The notes under the pieces: model-generated
What the model saw: only the letters and a program-made list of their open reading frames with translations
The model's database searches: none
Told to the model about the DNA's origin: nothing
Assembly (NCBI GenBank): GCA_963844405.1
Contig: CAWJNZ010000001.1
Span: 1-64,000 of the forward strand
Source: DASSUW01 sp963844405
GTDB taxonomy: Bacteria > Actinomycetota > Thermoleophilia > Solirubrobacterales > Solirubrobacteraceae
DNA: 64,000 nucleotides
Direction: 5' to 3'
In this document: in pieces, positions 54,420 through 64,000 of the stretch
Position numbering within the stretch: position 1 is the stretch's first letter
Layout of the letters: each line of letters opens with the position of its first letter
Position numbers and translations under genes: made by a program

Positions 54420-55133
54420 ATGAATTCCGCGGCCGTGGAGATCGAGAGGCTCGACGTGCGGCGCGGTGGGCAGCCGGTGTTGCATGGCTTGGACGCTCGG
54501 CTGGAGGCGGGCCGCGTGACCGGGTTGCTCGGGCCGAGCGGGTGCGGGAAGACGACGCTGATCCGCTCGATCGTCGGCGTCCAGCGCCTGGCCGGCGGGA
54601 GCGTGCGGGTGCTCGGCGAGCCGGCCGGCACGCCGTCGCTGCGGCGGCGCGTGGCCTACGTGACGCAGGCGCCCTCGGTCTACGCCGACCTGACCGTGCA
54701 GGAGAACCTGCGCTACTTCGCCGCCGTGCTCGGCACGCCCGCCGAGCGGATCGGGCGGGCGCTCGCGGCGGTCGACCTCACCGACGCCGCCCAGCGGCTC
54801 ACCGGCACGCTCTCCGGCGGCCAGCGCTCGCGCGTGTCGCTGGCCGCCGCGCTGCTCGGCGAGCCGGAGCTGCTCGTGCTCGACGAGCCGACGGTCGGGC
54901 TCGACCCGGTGCTGAGGCGCGACCTGTGGACGCTCTTCCACCGGCTCGCGGACGACGGCGCGACCTTGCTCGTCTCCAGCCACGTGATGGACGAGGCGGC
55001 GCGCTGCGACCGCCTGCTGCTGATGCGCGAGGGCCGCCTGGTGGCCGACACCACGCCCGACGAGCTGCGCGAGCGGACCGGCGAGCAGGAGATGGAGTCG
55101 GCGTTCCTCCGGCTCGTGGAGACCGCGGCATGA
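54420..55133 (+). CDS. ABC transporter ATP-binding protein
   Basis: 237 residues. Walker A GLLGPSGCGKTTLIRSIVGV, signature LTGTLSGGQRSRVSLAAALL, Walker B LVLDEPTVGLDPVLRR and the H-loop LVSSHVMDEAARCD are all present. It belongs to the drug/antibiotic exporter type (ABC-2 partner). A -10-like TATATT 10 bp before the ATG and no Shine-Dalgarno sequence suggest a leaderless transcript. The TGA overlaps the permease start. Confidence 0.93.
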   Translation: MNSAAVEIERLDVRRGGQPVLHGLDARLEAGRVTGLLGPSGCGKTTLIRSIVGVQRLAGGSVRVLGEPAGTPSLRRRVAYVTQAPSVYADLTVQENLRYFAAVLGTPAERIGRALAAVDLTDAAQRLTGTLSGGQRSRVSLAAALLGEPELLVLDEPTVGLDPVLRRDLWTLFHRLADDGATLLVSSHVMDEAARCDRLLLMREGRLVADTTPDELRERTGEQEMESAFLRLVETAA

Positions 55134-55861
55134 GCGCGCGCATCACGCTCGCCACCACCGCCCGCGTGCTCGCGCAGATCCGGCACGACCCACGCACCAT
55201 CGCGCTGCTGCTCGTGGTCCCGAGCGCGCTGCTGTTCCTGCTCCAGCAGCTGCTCGGCGACCTCGCCTTCGACCGCCTCGGCGCCCCCATGGTCGGCATG
55301 TTCCCGTTCATCACGATGTTCCTCGTGACCTCGATCTCGATGCTGCGCGAGCGCACCACCGGCACGCTGGAGCGGCTGATGACGATGCCGCTCGCCAAGC
55401 TCGACCTGCTCGGCGGCTACGGCATCGCCTTCGCGCTGCTGGCCACCGTGCAGGCGCTCGTCACCTCGGCCGTCGCGTTCCTGGCGCTCGGTCTCGACGC
55501 CGCCGGCTCGGCCGCCCTGATCATCGGGCTCGCCGTGCTCAACGCCGTGCTCGGCTCCGCGCTCGGCCTGCTGGCGAGCGCCTTCGCCTCGAGCGAGTTC
55601 CAGGCCGTCCAGTTCATGCCCGCCTTCGTGCTCCCGCAGATCCTGCTGTGCGGCCTGCTCGTCCCGCTCGACCAGATGGCGGGCTGGCTCGAGGCGATCG
55701 CCTCCGTCCTGCCTCTCACCTTCGCGTTCGAGGCGCTCGACGCCGTGGCCGTCAGCGGCGAGGCGCTGGCCGACGTGGCCGACGAGGTGGCGATCCTGCT
55801 CGCCATGACGGCCGTGGCGATCGGGCTCGCCGCGCTCACGCTGCGGCGCCGGACACCCTGA
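55130..55861 (+). CDS. ABC-2 type transporter permease
   Basis: 243 residues with about six membrane segments. TIALLLVVPSALLFLLQQLL, then PFITMFLVTSISMLRERTTG followed by TLERLMTMPLAKLDLLGGYG, is the ABC-2 family pattern (the LRER.tGTlErL motif). It pairs with the ATPase upstream through an ATGA overlap. The exported substrate is unknown; efflux of lipids or drugs is usual for the family. Confidence 0.9.
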   Translation: MSARITLATTARVLAQIRHDPRTIALLLVVPSALLFLLQQLLGDLAFDRLGAPMVGMFPFITMFLVTSISMLRERTTGTLERLMTMPLAKLDLLGGYGIAFALLATVQALVTSAVAFLALGLDAAGSAALIIGLAVLNAVLGSALGLLASAFASSEFQAVQFMPAFVLPQILLCGLLVPLDQMAGWLEAIASVLPLTFAFEALDAVAVSGEALADVADEVAILLAMTAVAIGLAALTLRRRTP

Positions 55862-55879
55862 CGGCGCCGTGATATCGGC

Positions 55880-58018
55880 TCAATCGCCGGTCGGCCCGGG
55901 TGAGCCGCGTCGGGTGACCTCGACGGCGTACCGCGACGGCAGCGCGCTGACCGCCGGGTTCGCGATCTCGCCGAGGCGGTCGATCAGCTTGATCCACTGG
56001 TCGGGCTCAGATCGCGTCGATCTCGCGCGTGGCCAGCCGGTGGCCGCCGTAGAGCGGTCGCCAGCCGACGTGGATGTGGTCGGCGTGGTCGCCCATCGCG
56101 AGCGTGTTGTCGGCGCCGTCGTAGCTCATCAGGGAGATGATCTGGTGCGGCTTCATACGTGCCCTGGAGCGTGAGCAGCGCCTGGATCGCGAGGTCGGTG
56201 ATCGACCCTGGGCCCTGGTTGCCGGGGTGATCGGCGATGCCGTTGATGGCGCCGATGTCGATCGCGGTGCCGGTCGAGTGCTCGGACACGTTGCCGGAGG
56301 CGGTGTAGTTCCCGTGCCCGCACTCGAGGCGACGTGACCGTCGGCTTCAGACCCGAGGCGGCGAGGTAAGCGAGCGTGGCGAGCACGCGGCGGTCGATCC
56401 TGCCGGTGCGGATGTCGCCCCGGCCGCAGCTCGTAGATCTCGATCCGCGGGTCGGCAGCACGCGCTGGATCAGCTGCTCCTTGCTGATCAGCAGGATCTG
56501 GCCGACCGTCGGCCGCTCGGCGTCGGCGCCGAAGAACGGGTTCCGGCCCTCGGCGCGGTAGATCGCCGTGGACTCGAGCAGCTTCCACCCGTCGAGGATC
56601 GGCTTGGGGTCGATCCGCGGCGCGCCGCGGCCGGCGGGGCGGATCTCGAACAGCAGGTGTGCGGCGCCGCGGCCGGCCCGGGCCTGCCGATACGGCCGAT
56701 GACGGTGCCCGCGATCACGCGCGCGCCGCTTCGGCCTGCGCGAGGTCGAGGTCGACGACCTCGCCGAGGTTCCCGTAGGCGTAGCGTGTTGCCGTACGCG
56801 TCCTCGAGCACCAGGTGGCGGCCGAGACGCGGCGAGTGACCGATCTTGAGCACCCGCCCGTTCGTGACCGCGACGACGGCGGCGCCCTCGCGGGCGAAGA
56901 TGCGCGAGGCCCGGTCCGTCGACGGGACCGGCGTAGTCGAGCGCTCGCCCGCACCGGGAAGCGCCCCTCCGTCAGACCGGTGAGCGAGCCGACGAGGTCG
57001 ACCGGCAGGCGCGCCGATGACCGCAGCCCGCAGCAGCACGGAGTCGACGTACCAGTCGGCGTGGTTGTAGGCGAAGATCGCCCGGCGGAGGTCCGCGGCG
57101 GCGCCGGCGGCCTTCAGATAGCGCGCCGCGGCGAAGATCGCGTCGACCGGGTTGTAGCGGGTCCTTGACGCCGTCGCCGCTGGCGTCGACGCCGTACGCC
57201 TTCCAGGTCGCCGGCATGAACTGCATCCAACCCACGGCGCCCGCCGAGTCGAGACGTTCAGGTTGCGGCCGTAGTCCGTCTCGATCTCGTTGATCGCGGC
57301 GAGGACCTCCCAGCGGCACGCCGTACTGGACGCCGGCGGCCTGGTAGATCGGCAGCAGGAACGGCGGGATGCGGAACTTGTCGATGAAGAAGTCCGGCAC
57401 GCCGATCGGCGCTGCGCCCGGCGTGGCCAGAGCGAAGTCCGGGTTCGAGGGCGCGGGCGAGCCGTCGGGCAGCGTGAGCGCGGGCTCGCTGCGCGGGCTG
57501 CGCACCCGGGGCGACCGGACCTCGCGGACCGGCTCATCCGCGCCGACGTCGGCGCGGCCGCCGCGCGACGCCTCGGGCCGCCGGCGCGCCCCGGTCGGCT
57601 TCGCGGGAGCGTCGGCCTGCGGGGGCGCCGCGACGGCAACGGCCGGCTCGGCCGGAGCCGCCGGCGCGGCGGCCGGCGAATCCTGCGGCGCCGGCTCCGG
57701 CGCCGCCGCGGGGCCGCCGGCCTCGGGCGACGGCTCAGGCTCGGGTGACGGCTCGGGCGCAGGCGTCTCCGAGGGCGCAGGCGTCTCCGAGGGCGGCGGC
57801 GTCTCCGGCGCCGGTGACTCGACGGCTGGCTCGATCGTCGTCGGCGGAACCGTCGCGGCGTCACCGCCGTCACCGCGCTCCTCCAGCGCGGCGTCCTCCG
57901 GCGCCGGCGCCGGCGCCGCCTCCGACGACGCGGTCGTCTGCGCCGGAGCCGGGGCGATGCCGAGGACAGAGAGGTAGAGGCCGGCGCTGACGAGGCCGGC
58001 GGCAAGAGCCGTGCGCAT
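55880..58018 (-). CDS. Multi-domain cell-wall hydrolase: lytic transglycosylase, M23-like and M15-like parts, frameshifted
   Basis: About 710 residues across several breaks. A signal peptide (LAAGLVSAGLYLSVLGIAPA) and a long Ala/Pro/Glu-rich linker come first. A lytic transglycosylase follows (WEVLAAINEIETDYGRNLNV with catalytic Glu, GAVGWMQFMPATWKAYGVDA). The third part is M23-like (VLKIGHSPRLGRHLVLEDAY, PGPAAAPHLLFEIRP). The C-terminal domain (GNVSEHSTGTAIDIGAING, DHADHIHVGWRPLY) is M15/VanY-like with the zinc SxHxxGxAxD and HxH pattern. The end at 55880 assumes a shift after REIDAI near 56010. It would cut glycan and peptide bonds of the wall. Confidence 0.75.
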
Positions 58019-58028
58019 CACAGCGTCC

Positions 58029-61000
58029 TCAGCGCACCCGCAGCTTGCCGCGGGCCGGCGAGTACCCGACCTTCTCGGCGCTGAAGCGGACGATCCCACG
58101 GCCGCGCGGCTTCAACCGCAGCCGGACCACGCCGGAGCGGTTCGTCCTCCCCACCCGCGCCGTGACGCCGGACCCCTGGACGCGAACGATCGCGCCCTTG
58201 AGCGGCGGCCCTTGCGCCCCGTGACGGTGGCGCGGACGACGCTCTCGCGCCCGTGGCGCAGCCTGCCCTTCAGCCGGATCCTGGCGCGCGGCGCGGAGCG
58301 GAGCGGCTTCGTGGCCCAGCCGCCGACGTTGCTGCCCTCGTCGACCGCGGCGACCCGCCAGTACAGCCGCTCGGCGTCGGCGAAGGACGCATTGTCCATC
58401 CGCGGCGCCCAGCTCGTGTTGTCGGTGGTCGTCCGCTCGACGATCCGGCTGAAGCTGTCGGTCGTGCCGATCTCCACCCGATAGCTCTTCGCCATCCGCG
58501 CGGCGTCCCAGGCCAGCAGGACGCCGCCGTTCGCCTTGCCGGTACGGAGGTTGGCCGGCGTGGCGATGTGCCGCGTGAATCCTTGCGGCGCGAAATAGCC
58601 ACCGGAGACGACGCGCGTGCCGGCCGGGAAGTTCGCCCGCACCTGCCAATGCCAGATGCCGGTGCCGTAGAACACCACCGGCGTGAAGGCCGTCGAGCGA
58701 ATGCTGAAGTCGCGCTTGGTCCCGTCGACCTGCTCGACGTGCATGTCGTACGACACCGCGCCCTGGACCGGCCTCCAGGCCAGGACCGGGATCGCCTCGC
58801 CGCCCGTCGGGTTGCCCGGGTCGGCGGCCGGGATCGGCAGGGTCCGCCGGAAGCGCGTCGTCGGCGACCAACCGAGACCCGTGCCGAGCTTCTCGTCGTT
58901 GGCGCGCACGCGCCAGTAGAGCGCCGTGTCGGCCGGCATGGCATGCGAGCTCGTGTAGGCGGTCGAATCCGTGTTCACCGTCACGATCGGGCTGCTGAAC
59001 GCCGGGTCCTGATCGACCTGCAGCGTGTACGAGCGTGCCCCGAGGCTCGCCCTCCAGCGGAACGTCGGCGGCTCCGAGACGACCTGCTCGTTCACGGGCG
59101 TGACCGGCGCCGGCGGCGCCGAGCGCTTGGTGAACAGGCGGCGGACGGTCGCCTCGCACGGCAGCTCGCAGTCCTCCGCCGTCAACGGCGCCGAGAAGTC
59201 GCCGTTGGGCAGCTCGGTCGGCAGCACGGCCCACCAGTAGCTGCCCTCGTCCGGATACGTCGTCGGGTTCGCCCCGCGGCGCGGCGCGTACGACGGGACG
59301 TTCGTGAACGCGATGTCGACGATCTTGCTGAAGCTCCGGTCACGAGCGACCACGACGAAGTAGCCGCGCGCGCCGTCGACCGGCTTCCACGTGAACACCT
59401 GCGGCATCCACGAGTGCTCCTGGCCGCCGGCCGGCTGCAGGTAGTCCTCGTCGCGCAGTGCAAGCGTCGTGCCGGTGGGCGCAGGCGGTGCCACGTAGCG
59501 GAACGCCGGCTCCCCCAGCGTCGCCCAGTCGCCGACGACCTCCTTGCCCTTGGCGTCGCGGTCGCGCCGCGGCTTGACCCGCACGCAGTAGCTCATCCCG
59601 GGGATCGGCTGCGGGCTCTCCCTCGACACCGTGAGATCGGTGAGGACGCCGAGCGGCCTGCGATTCGTGTTGCCGAGCGGCGTCCACGCGGTCCCCGCGG
59701 TCACGACGTACCAGGCGCCGGACCTGGCGCTCCAGTCGCACCGGAAGGGCGACAACGGCGTCGCCTGCGCGTACGGCACGACGTTGACCTCGTAGCTCGC
59801 CGCGCCCTGGACCTGGTTCCAGACGATCGCCGGCGACGACGTGTCCACGACGGACGTGCCCGCGTCCTGATCGGTGGGAACGTCGCCGAGGTTGTCGCGC
59901 AGATGGAGGCCGGTCACCCGGATCGGATAGGTCTTGTCGAACGGCGCCCCGTAGTTCCACTCGCCGGCGTTGCCGTCGGCGTCGACGGCGCGCACGCGCC
60001 ACCAGTAGCCGAACCGATCGGAATCGCCCGGGATGCCGGTGCCCGAGTTGTTCGCCAGGATCGTCGTCGGCGACAGGGCGGTCCCGGTGGTGGGCTCCGA
60101 GCAGCAGACCACCGAACCCGAGGGGAAGGAGCTCGGGTCGCTGCCGTCCTGCTCGAGCTGGCTGATCTCGACCTGGTACCGCGCGGCCCCGGGGATCGGA
60201 TCCCAGTTGAGCTGCGGGTCCAGGCACTGGCGGGTCGTCGCGCAGGCGTTCGGCGTGGCGGGGTCGGGATCGAGGTCGACCACGCTCAGCTGCGTGGACG
60301 CCAGCTTCGTCGGCCATTGCCAGGTGAACGACCACACAGCCGAGCGCCTCCCCGGATGCTTCTGCGCGTCGAGCGGCGTGACGGCCCAGTAGTAGGTCCC
60401 CGGCGCAAGCGGCTTCTGCAGCGCGTACGCCGTGCCTGACGTCTCGACCCCGAGCTTGCTGGAGGTGAGCGCCACCGGGTTGGCGAGCTGCCGGTCCGTC
60501 GCGATCGTGACCACGTACTTGTAGGCCCGCGGGATCGGCTCCCAGCGCAGGACCGGGGCCGTGGACGGATAGGTGATCGTGCCGCCGTCGGCCGGCGCGA
60601 ACGGCACCGGCGTGTCCGTCCAGCGCTTGTCGATCGACCGCACGGATGACCAGCGGCCGGCGCGGTCACGTCCGTCGACGGCGCGGACACGCCAGAAGTA
60701 GCGGCCGTCGGCCAACGCCTCGTCGACGGTCGCCCAGGTGTTGCGCGTGAAGAACGAGCCCTTGCCGCGGCCGATGACGATCGACTCGAAGGCGGCGTCC
60801 GCCGAGAGCTGGAACTCGTACTTCACCGCTCGCCTGACGGCGCGCCAGGAGAACGACGGCACGGCGCTCACGCCGGCGGCGTCCGCCGGAGCCAGCTGAC
60901 GGGGTGACGCGACGTGCTCGTCGCCGCGACGGCGAGCGCGCACTGCGTGGCCAGCAGGCAGAGCCACACGGCCGTGGCCGCGAACATCGCGAACAGCACC

Positions 61001-61090
61001 TCGGCCGGCGGCGGGCTCCGGCTTGCGGCGGTAGCGCGCGCGCTCCGGAGAGGGCCGGCGGCGCCTGGGACGAGTGGGTGGAAAGGGCAT
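58029..61090 (-). CDS. Membrane-anchored protein with repeated fibronectin-III-like domains, frameshifted at both ends
   Basis: About 1,010 residues. A basic N-terminus (MPFPPTRPRRRRPSPERARY) leads, after a shift near 61025, into one membrane segment (LFAMFAATAVWLCLLATQCA). About seven repeats follow, with the core 'F.W.pv.GA..Y.....D..F', for example FSWRAVRRAVKYEFQLSADA, LRWEPIPRAYKYVVTIATDR and FRWRASLGARSYTLQVDQDP. These are FnIII-like domains common in surface proteins. After a shift near 58210 it ends with a carboxypeptidase-regulatory-like fold (IVRVQGSGVTARVGRTNRSG). It lies next to tad genes and may be part of the pilus or an adhesin. Confidence 0.7.
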
Positions 61091-61202
61091 CAGTGCCTCC
61101 TGCCTCGGGGTCAGCGGTCACCGGGCGACGGCGCCGGCGACGTTCGCGTGGTGGACGGCCTCAGTGCCGTCTCGGGAATCGTTCCGTGGGTGCGCGCGCT
61201 CA

Positions 61203-62121
61203 TCAGCGGCCGGCCATGGTCTCGACGATGTTCAGGACGGCCGGTCCGAGCAGGACCACGAAGATCGAAGGGAAGATCAGCGCGACGAGCGGGAACAGGA
61301 TCTTGATCGGCGCCTTCTGGGCGCGTTCCTCCGCCTTCGCCCGTCGCCGCTCACGCATCTCGTTCGCGAGGTTGCGCATGATCTGGCCGATCGAGACGCC
61401 GAGCGCCTCGCCCTGGCGGATCGAGCGCGCGAACGAGCGCACCGCCTCGGTCGGCGCCCGCTCGACCATGTTCACCAGCGCCTGGTCGGTGGGCAGGCCC
61501 ATCGCCTGCTCCTGCAGCGCGAGCCGCAGCTCGTCGCCGAGCGGGCCCGAGAAGCGCTCGCCTGCGATCTGCATCGAGCCGGCGAAGCCCATGCCGGATT
61601 CGACGGTCAGGACCATCAGGTCGACCAGCTCCGGCAGCTCGTAGTCGATCTGCGCCAGCCGGGCCCGGGCACGCCGCCGGATCACCGTCATCGGCCCGAT
61701 CCAGCCGGTGATCAGCAGCAGGAGGTGCCCATGAAGGCGAGGAGACCGCCCATGTCGACCCGCCGTCGCCAACCAGAGCAGCGCCGGGAAGCACAACGCG
61801 CAGATGACGCGATAGCCGATCAGGGTCGACCGGGTTGAGCTTGTACATGCCCGCGCTCATCAGCTCGCGGCGCATCGCGGCCTCCGAGAGGCCCTTCATG
61901 CGACGCGGCCGCGACGCGCCCAGCGATGCGCGCGAGGCCGTTCAGCGCCCCGCTGGCGGCGCGGCTCTGCGCTGCACCGCCGCGTCGTGCCGGCGAATCC
62001 GTAGGCGGTCAGTTCGGCCAGGCGCTCACGTGCGCTGGATCCGCGGCAGGGCGAGTGCGCGCCCGAGCAGGCTGGCGGCGCCGGCCACCAGCAGGACTCC
62101 GATCAGTACGAGCAGGTACAT
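61203..62121 (-). CDS. tadC: Tad pilus assembly protein TadC, type II secretion F-family, frameshifted
   Basis: About 305 residues. The start MYLLVLIGVLLVAGAASLLG (ATG 62121, SD AGGGGGG) is a membrane segment. The T2SSF domain reads DYELPELVDLMVLTVESGMG, GDELRLALQEQAMGLPTDQA and SFARSIRQGEALGVSIGQIM, and the last segment is FPLVALIFPSIFVVLLGPAV. Frame breaks lie near 62030, 61930-61900 and 61750-61830. It follows the TadB fusion by 8 bp. It forms the inner-membrane platform of a Tad pilus with TadB. Confidence 0.8.
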
Positions 62122-62129
62122 GGTCCCCC

Positions 62130-64000
62130 CTAGACCTTGATGTCCACGATCCGCTTGATGACCAGGGAGCCGGCCGTGATCATCACCGCGCTGATCACGA
62201 GCAGGATGCGACCGATCGTGGTCGTGTACAGCGGGTCCATGTACGTCGGGGTTGATCAGCGTCAGCATCACGAACAGGAAGATCGGGATCCCGGTCAGCA
62301 CCCAGCGCGACATCCGGCCCTGAGCGGTGAGCGACCCGACCATGCGCCGCAGCGCCAGGCGCTCACGAACCGCCTCGGTGACGCGGTCGAGCACCTCGGC
62401 GGTGTTGCCGCCCGTCTCGCGCTGGAGCACGGCGACGAGCGCGACCTGCTCGAGGTCCTTGCTCGCCATCCGCCGCACCGCGGTGCCCATCGCGGCGTCG
62501 AGCGGGACGCCGAGCCGCTCGTCGGCGATCACGCGCCGCAGCTCGCGGCGCGCGGGCTCCGGGGCATCCTCCACGACGACCGAGAGGGCGCCGGCGAAGC
62601 TGTGTCCGGCGCGCATCGCGGAGGCGATCACCTGCAGGTTGTCGGGCAGCTGGTCCTCGAACTTCTTGCGCTGCCCGCGCACGCGGCGGCCGATGAGCCG
62701 CCAGGCGGCGACCGGCACGGCAAGCGCGAGAACCGCGAACGCGGCGCTTCCGCCGAGGAGCGGGAACAGCGCCAGCGCGGCGATCGTCCCGATCGCGATC
62801 CACGCCAGCAGGCGCACCGGCGCGCATCCCGATCGCGGCCCACGTCGAGCGCCTCGCGGAAGCGCTCCCACCACTGATGGCCGTCGAGCGAGCGCTCGGC
62901 GCCGACCAGCACCCTGCCGGTCAGCGGCGAGCCCCGGCGCTTGCCGGGCGACTCGCTCCTCCGGCGGTGCGACGTATGCCGCCATGCGCTCGCGCAGCCC
63001 GCCCTCGCGGGGTCGCAGCGACCAGCCAGATGCCCGCGAACACCAGCAGTGCCACGACGAGCCCGACGGCCATGCTGGCCGCCGGCGACAGCCACAAGCG
63101 CTCGGCGGGGACGTGATGGAACGGCGGGCTCACGGCGTCCGCGATCGCCGGCGTCGCGTAGGTCGTGACCGCCGCCCCCGGGACGCCGTCCACGCGGATC
63201 TGCACCCTCACGCGCTCACCGGGACCGGCGGTCGACCGGTAGCGCACGAGGTACTGGTGGCCGAGCCGCGACCCGAGGCGGCGATACACGCGCGCGAGGT
63301 CGGTGAGCGAGCTCACCGCCGAGAACTCGCCCGACGATTGCACCGCGAGCAGGTTGAGCGCGCCGAAGTCGTCGTGGCTCGAGTTCAGGCCGACGCCGTA
63401 CACGCGCGCGCCGGCGGCGCGGGCCGCGGAGGCCACCGCGTCGAGCGACGCCTCGCTGCCCCAGTCGGCGCCGTCGGAGATCAGCACGGTCGCGGCCGAC
63501 GTCATGCGCGCGGCGCGGATCAGCTCGACCGCGCGGGCGGTCGCGTCGATCAGGCGCGTGCCGCGGCCGCCTTGCACCACGGCGTCGAGCGCGCGGTCGA
63601 TCGCGGCCGAATCGGTGGTGAACCCGACGAGGATGTCGACCGAGCCCGAGAACGTCATGACGGCCACGGGCTGCTCGGGGACGCGCTGGCGAACGAACTC
63701 GCGTGCGGCGGCGACGGCGGCGCCCAGCGGGCGGCCGCGCATGCTGTGGCTCGTATCGATCGCGAGGACGACCCCGAACCGGCGGGCGCCGGCCCGGTCG
63801 GGCGGCGTGACCGAGAGGGCCTGAACGGGCTCGCCGTTCTCACGCACGTCGAGGTCGGCGGCCGTCAGCGGCCGCGCGTCCGGCAGCGCGAGCGCGTACG
63901 CGCGGTCCGGGAAGCGCGCCCCGGCGGTCTCGGTCAGGCTCAGCTCGGCGCCGCGCGGCGCCGGCGCCGCCGTCGCGACGGCGGCGGCCACGGCGACCAC
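62130..64000 (-). CDS. VWA domain fused to TadB (type II secretion F-family), 5' end beyond window, frameshifted
   Basis: At least 620 residues. The N-terminal part (end of a signal peptide, then residues 15-300) is a von Willebrand A domain with a MIDAS: VVLAIDTSHSMRGRPLG (DxSxS), VMTFSGSVDILVG and VLISDGADWGSEASLD. A membrane segment (SMAVGLVVALLVFAGIWLVA) follows. Two more membrane segments (LLAWIAIGTIAALALFPLLG, AFAVLALAVPVAAWRLI) come next. Then comes the TadB domain (FEDQLPDNLQVIASAMRAGH, DLEQVALVAVLQRETGGNTA, LVISAVMITAGSLVIKRIVD). Shifts occur near 63010, 62940, 62825 and 62250. The read-through between domains supports one protein rather than two genes. Confidence 0.72.

Overview
The window is about 64 kb of very GC-rich DNA with dense, mostly intact protein genes. 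It looks like an actinobacterium, most likely of the class Thermoleophilia (Solirubrobacter or Conexibacter type). This is inferred from GC content, a GuaB3-type IMP dehydrogenase relative, Tad pilus genes, frequent GTG and TTG starts and apparently leaderless genes. I see no rRNA, tRNA, CRISPR array or transposase.

Layout. (1) 1-5.5 kb is a surface-polysaccharide block: a GT2 glycosyltransferase, a Wzx-type flippase, a UDP-GlcNAc 2-epimerase, a PssD/PssE (Alg14/Alg13-like) pair and an FkbM methyltransferase. Nearly all are broken by frameshifts. (2) 5.5-10.9 kb is one giant secreted protein built from 870-bp repeats, each a concanavalin-like domain plus a fibronectin-III-like domain. (3) 10.9-12.9 kb is glmS. 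(4) 12.9-20.4 kb is a lasso-type RiPP cluster. It holds a nucleotidyltransferase, split B2 and B1 maturation proteins, an ABC exporter, two near-identical precursor genes, an HprK-like kinase, an asparagine-synthetase-like cyclase and a methyltransferase. This is the most interesting system here. (5) 20.4-23.8 kb holds a secreted protein and the glmM-rpsI-rplM housekeeping run; S9 carries a long acidic N-terminal extension. (6) 23.9-28.5 kb is a patch of secreted proteins and small secreted peptides of unknown function, plus a nitroreductase. (7) 28.7-31.8 kb is a sugar-modification operon: UDP-glucuronate decarboxylase-like, methyltransferase and dioxygenase. (8) 31.9-33.4 kb is a c-di-AMP riboswitch followed by an M23 peptidase. 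(9) 33.4-44.7 kb is housekeeping: guaA, guaB3, pfkB, dacA, a LysM protein, pyrF, HU, a CDF transporter, rdgB, rph and murI. It contains a tandem 165-bp structured repeat at 41.1-41.5 kb. (10) 44.7-55.9 kb holds a Flp pilin-like micro-operon, a GT4 enzyme, zinc-ribbon and SPOR proteins, an HDAC-like deacetylase, nadB, a DUF1802 protein, three covarying palindromes and an ABC exporter. (11) 55.9-64 kb holds a three-domain wall hydrolase, a membrane-anchored fibronectin-like protein, and tadC plus a VWA-TadB fusion. Frameshifts are again common in this last part.

How the genes work together. Wall building and turnover recur: glmS and glmM make UDP-GlcNAc precursor, murI makes D-Glu, and dacA, the M23 peptidase and the multi-domain hydrolase remodel wall under c-di-AMP or other control. 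Surface polysaccharide and secreted repeat proteins decorate the outside. In the lasso cluster, B1 (a PqqD-like recognition element), B2 protease and cyclase would process the twin precursors, the kinase, nucleotidyltransferase and methyltransferase would tailor them, and the ABC protein would export them.

Frameshifts are concentrated in 1-8.9 kb and 55.9-62.9 kb, where protein homology resumes on both sides of each break. I treat most as probable sequence errors. Coordinates of those genes span the whole broken frame.
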